From: CAYNYI01 sp964401455
GTDB lineage: Bacteria; Fibrobacterota; OXYB2-FULL-49-7; CAYNYI01
Direction of reading: 5' to 3'
NCBI GenBank assembly: GCA_964401455.1
Contig: CAYNYI010000014.1
Span: forward strand, 1 to 35,459
Length of the DNA stretch: 35,459 bases
Shown one piece after another: positions 15,690-22,489 of the stretch. How positions within the stretch are numbered: the stretch's first letter is position 1; every line of letters starts with the position of its first letter. The notes beneath the pieces are model-generated. The model ran no database searches, had not been told where the DNA came from, and worked only from the letters and a program-made list of their open reading frames with translations. A program made the translations under genes and the position numbers.

Positions 15690-15941
15690 ATGGAAATTTC
15701 GCCATTTTATCTTGTTTTTGCGGTATTCGCCTTTTTTGTCGTATTTATTTCATTTCTGGTTATTGTCAACAGCCTGGGGAATATCCATAATCTGCTGGAG
15801 AAGCTTCGTTATCTTCTTGGACGGGAGCTCGAGCTTGTTAAGGAAAAAGACGAATTGAAAAAACTTCTCGAAAACAGAGAAAAGCGCAAAGAACAGGGGC
15901 GGGACAACGGCCGTAAGAAAAAGCCGATAGTACTTGAATAA
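15690..15941 (+). CDS. small membrane protein with coiled coil, 83 aa
   Basis: One membrane segment (about residues 5-28, very rich in Phe and Val) is followed by a leucine-heptad helix (about 35-63; LLEKLRYLLGRELELVKEKDELKKLLENR region) and a strongly basic tail (REKRKEQ, GRKKK). The family is not recognised. It is probably anchored in the inner membrane with the coiled coil in the cytoplasm. It opens the eight-gene operon and its TAA overlaps the next ATG by one base. Its role could be to tether or oligomerise a partner from the same operon, but that is inference. Confidence 0.75.
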   Translation: MEISPFYLVFAVFAFFVVFISFLVIVNSLGNIHNLLEKLRYLLGRELELVKEKDELKKLLENREKRKEQGRDNGRKKKPIVLE

Positions 15942-16111
15942 TGAAAAATTCCGAAAAGAGAAGCAACAGGTTTCAAAAATACAGGCAGGCAATGGGAAAG
16001 AAGCTTCCGGGCGAAAAACTCCCCGCGCCCGGAAAAGACGGAAAAATGTCGGGTAAAGCCGCTGAAGCGATTGCGAAAGTAATAAAAGGCCTCTTGAAGG
16101 ACAAAAGCTGA
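15941..16111 (+). CDS. small basic protein, 56 aa, unknown function
   Basis: This short gene is easily missed. Its ATG shares the A of the preceding TAA (TAATG), and its TGA is followed directly by the guanylate kinase ATG, so it is locked into the operon. The product is very basic (about 16 Lys/Arg in 56). It has a flexible Gly/Pro/Lys middle (KKLPGEKLPAPGKDGK) and a predicted amphipathic C-terminal helix (AAEAIAKVIKGLLKD). There is no signal or membrane segment. It occupies a place near gmk where many bacteria carry yicC or rpoZ, but resembles neither. Nucleic-acid or ribosome binding is possible but unproven. Confidence 0.75.
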   Translation: MKNSEKRSNRFQKYRQAMGKKLPGEKLPAPGKDGKMSGKAAEAIAKVIKGLLKDKS

Positions 16112-16684
16112 ATGTCTCCGAGAATATTCGCTTTCTCTGCTCCTTCCGGCGCCGGCAAAACAACAATTATTGAGAGAATTCTGAAAATATTCCCGGGGCT
16201 CGCCCGTTCGGTTTCGGCAACTACCAGAAAACCCAGAGGTTCCGAGAAAGACGGGATTGATTATTTCTTTAAATCCCGCGAGGAATTTGAAAAGATGATA
16301 TCCGACGGCGCTCTCATAGAGTATGAGAATGTTCACGGAAACCTATACGGCACCCCTTCGGGGTTTTTAGCTGAAAAACTGGCTGAAGGCCGGAGTATTG
16401 TTTTAGATATTGATGTGAAGGGAAAGCTGAAACTCGACAGGATTCATAAAGACAATGTCGGTATTTTTATTAAACCCCCTTCTGAAGAAATCTTGAAGAA
16501 GAGGCTTGTCAGGAGAGCCACGGACCGCGCAGAGGATGTTGAGATACGGCTTAAAAACGCGGTTCATGAAATGCGTCTGGCCCGGGAGAAGGGGCGATAC
16601 GAATATGAAGTGATTAACTGCGACCTTGAAAAAGCCGTCAATGAAGTCGCGGATATAATAAGAAAAGAAACGGATGGAAAATAG
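16112..16684 (+). CDS. gmk: guanylate kinase
   Basis: A 190-aa essential cytoplasmic enzyme that converts GMP and ATP to GDP and ADP. The P-loop is SAPSGAGKTT (residues 9-18). The GMP-binding segment SVSATTRKPR and DGIDYFF are intact, YGT follows in the GMP-binding domain, and the LDIDVKG strand replaces the more usual LDIDWQG. Length is normal (about 190-207). It starts immediately after the stop of the 56-aa gene and overlaps the FHA-ABC gene by 11 bp. Confidence 0.97.
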   Translation: MSPRIFAFSAPSGAGKTTIIERILKIFPGLARSVSATTRKPRGSEKDGIDYFFKSREEFEKMISDGALIEYENVHGNLYGTPSGFLAEKLAEGRSIVLDIDVKGKLKLDRIHKDNVGIFIKPPSEEILKKRLVRRATDRAEDVEIRLKNAVHEMRLAREKGRYEYEVINCDLEKAVNEVADIIRKETDGK

Positions 16685-18587
16685 ACAGAACGGACTTCTG
16701 GAAAGATATAAGCTGGGAGAATACGGGGTATTTACTATCGGCAGGAATGCTTCCTGTACCCTCTCGCTTGACAGAAACGAGGTTTCGAGGCTGCATGCCC
16801 GCATTGAGAAAAACAAAGAGAGTTTCCACCTTACCGATATGGGCAGCACAAACGGAACGCAGATTAACGGAAAGTCCGCCGGGGCCTGTGTCCTTTCGAA
16901 TAATGATATTGTCAGAATAGGTCCATTCAGGTTTCTCTACAGCGCCGGATGTCTTTACCGGATGAGTAATGAAAATACGATAAGGTTGAGCGCCAGGGGG
17001 ATAAGAAAAAAACTCGACGGCAAAACAGTTCTTCATACGACAGATATAAGTTTTCAGCCGGGAGAATTTGTCGGTATATTCGGGTCAAGCGGAGCCGGCA
17101 AGACGACCCTTATAAAAATGCTCTCCGGGCATTATAAGCCGGACAGCGGGTCTGTCTGTCTTAATAATGTGCCTCTTGGCGCTAATTATAATCTTCTGAA
17201 GACAAATATCGGTTTTGTTCCGCATGAGGATATTGTTCATTCGGTTCTCGATATTTCGAAAATACTCAGGTATTCGGCCAGACTCCGGATGGGACGTGAG
17301 GCCGATGCCGCCGAGCGGAAGCTTCGAATCGAGAAGATACTCAGTCTTGTTGAGCTTACAGAACACAGAAAAACAAAGGCGGGAAGGCTCAGCGGCGGAC
17401 AGCGCAGAAGGGTTAATCTCGCCGTAGAGCTTTTAACCGAGCCTGCGATACTTTTTCTCGATGAACCTACATCCGGTCTGGATGCCTGGCTTGAAGAAAA
17501 ACTTACCGGTTTATTTAAAAAAATTGCCGATTCCGGGAAATCGGTAATTATGACCACGCACAGCATAGCGTCGATGGACTCTTTTGACAAGGTGGCTATT
17601 GTACATCAGGGCCGACTTGTCTTTTTCGGCCCCCCGGCAGAGTGCGCGTCATATTTCGGTTTGAAAGAATATAAGGATATTTATTCTGTCCTTTCAGGCA
17701 GCAATGCGGGAGAGCTTGAAAAAAGATTTAAAAAATCACCTCAGTATAAAGAAAATGTCGGCGGCAGGCTGGAAGCCGAGAAAGAAGAATTCGGTGATCT
17801 CACTACAACCGCGGATTATAAAACCGTAAACCGGTGGCTGTTCAGAGAAAACAAACCGGTCTTTTCAGCCCAGCTTTTAACTCTCATAAGAAGATATTCC
17901 GCGGTGACTTTAAGCGACGCGAAAAATTTCGGGCTCCTGCTCGTTCAGGCCCCTCTGATAGCGCTTATGCTTGCAATAGTGTTTAAAAACTACTCAGACA
18001 TATGGCCCCTGGCTTTTTGTATGTCGCTTTCAGCGATCTGGTTCGGAAGTATTAATTCTGTTAAAGAAATTACGAAGGAAAAGGATATCTACCGCAGGGA
18101 GCGCATGATTAATCTTTCTATTCCTGCCTATGTGCTTTCAAAACTTGCGGTCTTGACAATAATATGCGCGCTCCAGTGTTTTATTTTAAACTTGATTGTG
18201 GAAGGTTTTATCGGAATGCCCGGTTCAATGTTTACCGTTTTTCTGATTCTTCTTCTTTCTGCCTCTTCCGGTGCTACACTGGGGCTTTTTATTTCGGCCG
18301 CGGTAAGCACCACAGACAGGGCGCTGAGCCTTCTGCCGGTCGCTCTTATTCCCCAGATCCTTTTTTCAGGGGTGATTGTTCCGGTAGATCAGATGATGAG
18401 CATAAGCCGTTATATCTCTTCATTTATGATATGCAGATGGTCATACAGCGCGCTGCGTCATTACAGTATCTGGCAATGGAGTGAATCTGCGGCCGCTGCG
18501 TCGGGAGTCCTGGCGTTGTTTATTCCGGCTTTTACAATACTTACGCTTGCCGCGCAAAAACTCAAAGACCAAAAATTCAGGGAATAA
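16674..18587 (+). CDS. FHA-domain ABC exporter (ABCG-like half transporter)
   Basis: A 637-aa fusion. Residues 1-95 form a forkhead-associated domain that binds phosphothreonine: IGR (Arg24), SRLH (38-41) and NGT (60-62) are the binding residues. Residues 103-330 are an ABC ATPase with Walker A GSSGAGKTT (137-145), signature LSGGQ (239-243), Walker B ILFLDEP (259-265) and H-loop His296. From about 410 onward there are six hydrophobic segments of an ABC-2 type membrane domain. The domain order FHA-ATPase-membrane matches Mycobacterium tuberculosis Rv1747, which has two FHA domains; this protein has one. The next gene encodes a Ser/Thr kinase, the same neighbour as in mycobacteria (PknF). The substrate is unknown; lipid or glycolipid export is inferred from relatives. 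Confidence 0.94.
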   Translation: MENRQNGLLERYKLGEYGVFTIGRNASCTLSLDRNEVSRLHARIEKNKESFHLTDMGSTNGTQINGKSAGACVLSNNDIVRIGPFRFLYSAGCLYRMSNENTIRLSARGIRKKLDGKTVLHTTDISFQPGEFVGIFGSSGAGKTTLIKMLSGHYKPDSGSVCLNNVPLGANYNLLKTNIGFVPHEDIVHSVLDISKILRYSARLRMGREADAAERKLRIEKILSLVELTEHRKTKAGRLSGGQRRRVNLAVELLTEPAILFLDEPTSGLDAWLEEKLTGLFKKIADSGKSVIMTTHSIASMDSFDKVAIVHQGRLVFFGPPAECASYFGLKEYKDIYSVLSGSNAGELEKRFKKSPQYKENVGGRLEAEKEEFGDLTTTADYKTVNRWLFRENKPVFSAQLLTLIRRYSAVTLSDAKNFGLLLVQAPLIALMLAIVFKNYSDIWPLAFCMSLSAIWFGSINSVKEITKEKDIYRRERMINLSIPAYVLSKLAVLTIICALQCFILNLIVEGFIGMPGSMFTVFLILLLSASSGATLGLFISAAVSTTDRALSLLPVALIPQILFSGVIVPVDQMMSISRYISSFMICRWSYSALRHYSIWQWSESAAAASGVLALFIPAFTILTLAAQKLKDQKFRE

Positions 18588-18601
18588 GGGGGGATATTAT
18601 C

Positions 18602-19615
18602 ATACCTGAAAAAGTAGGGCACTATAAAATAAAGAAGCTCATCGGCCAGGGCGGAATGGGGGACGTCTATCTTGCTTCGCATGACGAGATAGAGAGAAAA
18701 GCCGCTGTTAAGATACTTTCGCCGGAGTTAAGCAGGAACACCGAATTTTCCGACAGGTTTAAAACCGAGGCCACAGCCGCCGCGAAGCTTAAACACCATA
18801 ATATCGTCGCGCTATATGACTACGGGATTCAGGACGGTATTAAATATATGGCCATGCAGTATATTGACGGAAAATGTCTTGAGGATATAATTTCCGAAAA
18901 AAGCCTCGGTTATGACAAGGTCCTCAAATATTCAAGAGAAATATGCCGTGCTCTTAACTATGCGCATTCTCACGGGGTAATTCACCGCGACATAAAACCT
19001 CAGAACATAATGATAGACCGCTCGGACAGGGCCCATGTCTCGGATTTCGGAATAGCGAAGATCCTTTCATCGCTCTCAAAAAAAACAAGCGAAGGCATGG
19101 TTGTCGGTACTCCTGAGTATATGTCTCCGGAACAGGCGGAAAGTACAGTACTCGGGCCGCAGACCGATCTCTATTCTCTCGGGGTCCTTATGTATGAGAT
19201 GGTATGCGGTGAACCGCCTTTTAAAGCTGAGTCGCCGCTGGCTGTTGCGTATAAACAGGTTAATTCCGAACCTGATGACCTGTGCGAAGCCTGTCCGGAT
19301 ATCCCGAAACGGTTAAATCTGATAATAATAAAGGCCTTGAAAAAAGATCTTTCCGAACGGTATAAAAGCGCGGAGGAAATGCTCCATGACCTTGACAGCG
19401 TTAAGCTTGAAGAAACGCAGAAGAAGACAAGAAAGATTTTCCGCAGAAAAAATCACTCTCCCGGTCATGACTGGCGAATTGTTGACAGAAGGTCCAACAA
19501 AGAGCGCAGAAAAACCGAGAGACGCAGCGTTTCCTCGGGAAATACGGCGATTATTGCCCTGCTCGCAATTGTAGCCGCTTTGCTTATAATAAATATCATT
19601 TTAAAATTCAGGTAA
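18602..19615 (+). CDS. membrane Ser/Thr protein kinase (PknB/PASTA-less type), non-canonical start
   Basis: A 337-aa Hanks-type kinase. The glycine loop GQGGMGDV (15-22), Lys37 (AVK), Glu56, HRDIKPQN (128-135), DFG (148-150) and GTPEYMSPEQ (169-178) are all present, so it should be active. A basic linker (DRRSNKERRKTERRS) leads to one membrane segment (about 315-334), and only a few residues follow it. The first ATG in frame, at 18656, falls inside the glycine loop and cannot be the true start. The frame is open upstream to 18485 but has no ATG, GTG or TTG. The start given is ATA at 18602, 8-9 nt after the AAGGGGGG site; ATC (18599) or ATT (18596) are alternatives. It begins just after the transporter stop. 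Confidence 0.85.
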   Translation: MPEKVGHYKIKKLIGQGGMGDVYLASHDEIERKAAVKILSPELSRNTEFSDRFKTEATAAAKLKHHNIVALYDYGIQDGIKYMAMQYIDGKCLEDIISEKSLGYDKVLKYSREICRALNYAHSHGVIHRDIKPQNIMIDRSDRAHVSDFGIAKILSSLSKKTSEGMVVGTPEYMSPEQAESTVLGPQTDLYSLGVLMYEMVCGEPPFKAESPLAVAYKQVNSEPDDLCEACPDIPKRLNLIIIKALKKDLSERYKSAEEMLHDLDSVKLEETQKKTRKIFRRKNHSPGHDWRIVDRRSNKERRKTERRSVSSGNTAIIALLAIVAALLIINIILKFR

Positions 19616-19618
19616 ATA

Positions 19619-19984
19619 ATGGAAGAGGCAAATAAATCTAAAATCGGGAAAAAAGGTGAAGAACTGGCCGCGGAATATCTGTTTGGAAAAGGATATGAAA
19701 TTTTATACAGGAACTATCATTCAAGGGCGGGGGAAATAGATATCGTCGCACTGGACGGACAGGATCTGGTTTTCGCCGAAGTCAAGACCGCAGCATCCGA
19801 TGAATACGGAGATCCGGCAGGATGGGTAACCCGGGCAAAGGTCGGAAAAATGAGGAAAGCTGCGGCACAATATTTAATTGATAAAAACATTAGCGATACA
19901 GACTGTAGATTTGATATATTAGGCGTTACTTTGAGTTGTTCTCCGCCGGAGATTGAGCACATAGAAAATGCAGTTTTAATTTGA
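19619..19984 (+). CDS. yraN: YraN/UPF0102 family endonuclease-like protein
   Basis: A 121-aa cytoplasmic protein of the UPF0102 family, which has a Holliday-junction-resolvase-like nuclease fold and no firmly established function. The fold's metal-site residues are visible: Glu in GEELAAEYL, Asp in GEIDIVA and the ExK pair in FAEVKT. Length is typical. It starts 3 nt after the kinase stop and its last bases abut the DAHP synthase leader, so it belongs to the same operon. Confidence 0.93.
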   Translation: MEEANKSKIGKKGEELAAEYLFGKGYEILYRNYHSRAGEIDIVALDGQDLVFAEVKTAASDEYGDPAGWVTRAKVGKMRKAAAQYLIDKNISDTDCRFDILGVTLSCSPPEIEHIENAVLI

Positions 19985-20004
19985 ATAATGAGAGGAATAA
20001 AGAC

Positions 20005-21018
20005 ATGATAATTGTTATGAAGACCGGAGCGAGCGATGAAGATATACAAAAGATCGTTGATAAGATAAAAGCACTTGGATTTATGCCCCATCCGAGCAAA
20101 GGTTCGGAAAAAACCATAATAGGAGCCGTGGGCGACGAAAGAGGTAAAATACGGCTGCAGGCTCTTGAGTCGCTCGATGTTGTCGAGAAAGTTATGCCTG
20201 TGCTTAAACCGTATAAGCTCGCCGGGATGGAAATAAAAAAAGATAAAACCATTGTTGAGTGCCGGGGTAAAAAATTCGGTGACGGGAGTTTTCTTGTTAT
20301 TGCGGGCCCATGTAGTGTCGAAAGCAGAGAACAGATCCTGACTATCGCCGAATGTGTTAAAGAAGCCGGGGCCGATTTTTTGAGGGGCGGTGCTTATAAG
20401 CCGCGGACTTCTCCGTATTCATTTCAGGGTATGGAAGAAGAGGGTCTTAAACTTCTTGCCGAGGCGAGGGATAAAACAGGGCTCGGCATTGTCACCGAAG
20501 TAATTAACCCGGCTGACATAGCTCTGGTTTCAGAGTACACGGACATCCTTCAGATCGGCGCGCGCAATATGCAGAATTTCGCGCTGCTCAAGGAACTCGG
20601 CACCACAAGAAAACCGGTCCTTTTAAAACGGGGAATGATGTCCACAATCGAGGAATGGCTTATGTCCGCTGAATATATACTCTCCGAAGGCAATTCCAAT
20701 GTAATAATGTGTGAGAGAGGAATCAGGACTTTCGAAACAGCTACAAGGAATACTTTTGATATTTCGGCCGTGCCGGTTCTGAAGAGCATGACGCACCTGC
20801 CCGTTATAACCGACCCTTCTCACGGGGCCGGCAAACGGGGCCTTGTCGCGCCGCTTTCAGCGGCTTCGCTCGCTGTCGGAGCTGACGGGCTTATAATAGA
20901 AGTCCATAATAATCCCGAGGAAGCATTCTCCGACGGTCCGCAGTCCCTCTTGCCGGAACAGTTCGCCGGACTTATGAAAGACCTGAGGGAAAAAGCCCGG
21001 GTTTATGGAAGAAAATAA
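20005..21018 (+). CDS. aroF: 3-deoxy-7-phosphoheptulonate (DAHP) synthase, feedback-regulated type
   Basis: A 337-aa enzyme that joins phosphoenolpyruvate and erythrose-4-phosphate, the first step of aromatic amino acid synthesis. Residues 1-72 form a ferredoxin-like regulatory domain of the type that confers Tyr/Phe inhibition on the 338-aa Thermotoga maritima enzyme. The barrel follows with GPCSVES (101-107), KPRTSPYSFQG (132-142), GIRTFETATRNTFD and DPSHGAGKR. The ATG at 20005 is chosen because AGAGGA lies 8 nt upstream; a TTG at 19981 would overlap yraN. The last 14 bp overlap rlmN. The gene name follows common usage for this type. Confidence 0.95.
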   Translation: MIIVMKTGASDEDIQKIVDKIKALGFMPHPSKGSEKTIIGAVGDERGKIRLQALESLDVVEKVMPVLKPYKLAGMEIKKDKTIVECRGKKFGDGSFLVIAGPCSVESREQILTIAECVKEAGADFLRGGAYKPRTSPYSFQGMEEEGLKLLAEARDKTGLGIVTEVINPADIALVSEYTDILQIGARNMQNFALLKELGTTRKPVLLKRGMMSTIEEWLMSAEYILSEGNSNVIMCERGIRTFETATRNTFDISAVPVLKSMTHLPVITDPSHGAGKRGLVAPLSAASLAVGADGLIIEVHNNPEEAFSDGPQSLLPEQFAGLMKDLREKARVYGRK

Positions 21019-22036
21019 ACCCAATCTGGCGGATTACAATACTGCTGAACTCAGGCAGGTGTTTGAAAAAGCGGGGCAGCCTGCCTACCGCGCCAGACAG
21101 TTTATAGAATTTGTTTATAAAAAAGGTGTCAGGGATTTCGGCGGTATAACTTCTTACCCTGTTACTCTTCGGGAAAAGCTCGCTTCTGATTATTCCCTTT
21201 CTTTTCCAAGGGAAATTATTCGTAAAAAATCACCATCAGACGGAGCTGTTAAATTCGCTCTGGAAACTTCCGGAGGTCTTACCGAAAGTGTCGTTATGCC
21301 GGGTGCCAAAGGCGCTACCTTATGTGTCTCCTCTCAATTGGGGTGTGCCATGGGATGCGTTTTCTGCGCCACGGGAAAGATGGGGCTTAAAAAATCTCTC
21401 AGTCCTTCCGGTATTCTCGGTCAGGTTCTTACCGCTGAATCCATTCTTAAAGAGGAGAACAAGCGCATCCGCAATATAGTCTTTATGGGAATGGGAGAAC
21501 CCCTGCGCAATATTGGTTCTCTAAGCCGCGTGCTTGATATACTGCTTTCGCCATTCGGACACGGATTTTCTCCAGACCGCATTACCGTTTCTACCGCCGG
21601 TCTTCTCGACGAGATGCGTAAAATACTCCGGCTGTTTCCGGGAGTAAGACCGGCAATTTCTCTTAATGCCGCAAATGACGCTCTCAGGGAAAGCCTCATG
21701 CCGGTGAACAGAAAATACGGAATATCCGATATCGTGTATTTTTCATCGGCATATAATAAAAGTACCGGCAATAAGATGACTTTTGAGTATGTGCTTATAG
21801 ACGGGGTGAATGATTCCCGTCAGGATTCGCTTAAACTGTTTGAAATCTGCAGGAAAGCCCGAAGCAAATTAAATCTTATCCCTTTTAACAGTACGGATAC
21901 CGGAGATTATTCCTCTCCTTCTGAAAACCGTATTGAGAAATTTATGCTTCCTTTCTACAAAAGCGGAATTACGGCTACGCTCCGCAGGAGCAAGGGCTCT
22001 GATATCGAAGGCGCCTGCGGGCAGCTTTTTTCATGA
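21005..22036 (+). CDS. rlmN: dual-specificity 23S rRNA/tRNA adenine-C2 methyltransferase RlmN
   Basis: A 343-aa radical-SAM enzyme that methylates C2 of A2503 in 23S rRNA and A37 in certain tRNAs. The [4Fe-4S] motif CxxxCxxC is Cys114, Cys118 and Cys121. The conserved MGMGEPLRN follows, and the second catalytic Cys is Cys338 near the end (GACGQL). It is of usual length for the family. It overlaps aroF by 14 bp and is the last gene of the operon, followed by a 111-bp AT-rich spacer without a clear terminator. Confidence 0.97.
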   Translation: MEENKPNLADYNTAELRQVFEKAGQPAYRARQFIEFVYKKGVRDFGGITSYPVTLREKLASDYSLSFPREIIRKKSPSDGAVKFALETSGGLTESVVMPGAKGATLCVSSQLGCAMGCVFCATGKMGLKKSLSPSGILGQVLTAESILKEENKRIRNIVFMGMGEPLRNIGSLSRVLDILLSPFGHGFSPDRITVSTAGLLDEMRKILRLFPGVRPAISLNAANDALRESLMPVNRKYGISDIVYFSSAYNKSTGNKMTFEYVLIDGVNDSRQDSLKLFEICRKARSKLNLIPFNSTDTGDYSSPSENRIEKFMLPFYKSGITATLRRSKGSDIEGACGQLFS

Positions 22037-22086
22037 ATATGTTTTCCCATAACTTACTTTACATCATAAATTTGTTGAATTGCGAC

Positions 22087-22115
22087 CTGATATTAGATTA
22101 AATTAATGCTATACA
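22087..22115 (+). promoter_or_regulatory. possible extended -10 promoter for the second STAS gene
   Basis: CTGATA (22087-22092), 17 nt, and TATACA (22110-22115) preceded by TGC, giving an extended -10. The expected start site falls inside the heptamer repeat that follows. Matches are four of six in each box. Confidence 0.35.
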
Positions 22116-22137
22116 GTTAACAGTTAACAGTTAACAG
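22114..22137. repeat. heptanucleotide tandem repeat (CAGTTAA x3 plus CAG)
   Basis: Three exact copies of CAGTTAA and a partial fourth, ending 10 nt before the GTG start of the second STAS gene. It overlaps the end of the putative -10 box and most of the leader. Confidence 0.92.
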
Positions 22138-22147
22138 GACAGGCTAA

Positions 22148-22489
22148 GTGGAAATCTATTCCGACAACATTGGTAAATTCATACTCATGGGGGTGAAAGG
22201 CTCTACCGTTTGTCTCAACGATTATGAGATGTTCGGTTCATATCTTTCCTCACTGGTAGAAGAAGGCCGCGAGGATATAGTAATAGATCTGTCTTCCTCC
22301 GAATTTATAGGTACAGGAATAATCAACTCGATTATTTCGGCCCGCAATAAACTGCGAAAGAAAGGCGGGTCCATTTTTATTGTATCCTCAAATAAAAATA
22401 TTCTTGATATATTTGAGATACTTCAGATGAATGCCCTTGTGCCGATTTACAAATCCATTGATGAATTCAAGAAAACGCATCTGGACTGA
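22148..22489 (+). CDS. STAS-domain protein (anti-sigma-factor antagonist type)
   Basis: A 113-aa single STAS domain. The core strand and loop read IVIDLSSSEFIGTGIINSI; at the phosphosite the DSSG motif becomes GTGI, so a Thr takes the place of the usual Ser. The C-terminal helices (NILDIFEILQMNALVPIY) are well conserved with RsbV-like proteins. The start is GTG with only a weak AGG upstream, and a heptamer repeat lies 10 nt before it. It overlaps the next gene by 29 bp if that gene starts at 22461. Phosphorylation partners are not present next to it; the Ser/Thr kinase at 18602 is the nearest kinase, but a link is speculative. Confidence 0.83.
   Translation: MEIYSDNIGKFILMGVKGSTVCLNDYEMFGSYLSSLVEEGREDIVIDLSSSEFIGTGIINSIISARNKLRKKGGSIFIVSSNKNILDIFEILQMNALVPIYKSIDEFKKTHLD

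Noticed and set aside
15809..16336. 175-codon open frame on the minus strand
   Set aside because: It is antisense to the start of the gmk operon and crosses three well-supported genes.
18656..19615. Kinase beginning at the first ATG
   Set aside because: It would remove the first part of the glycine-rich loop; homology clearly extends to 18602.
19981..20004. TTG start for DAHP synthase
   Set aside because: The ATG at 20005 has a well-placed AGAGGA, and the extra eight residues are that binding site translated.
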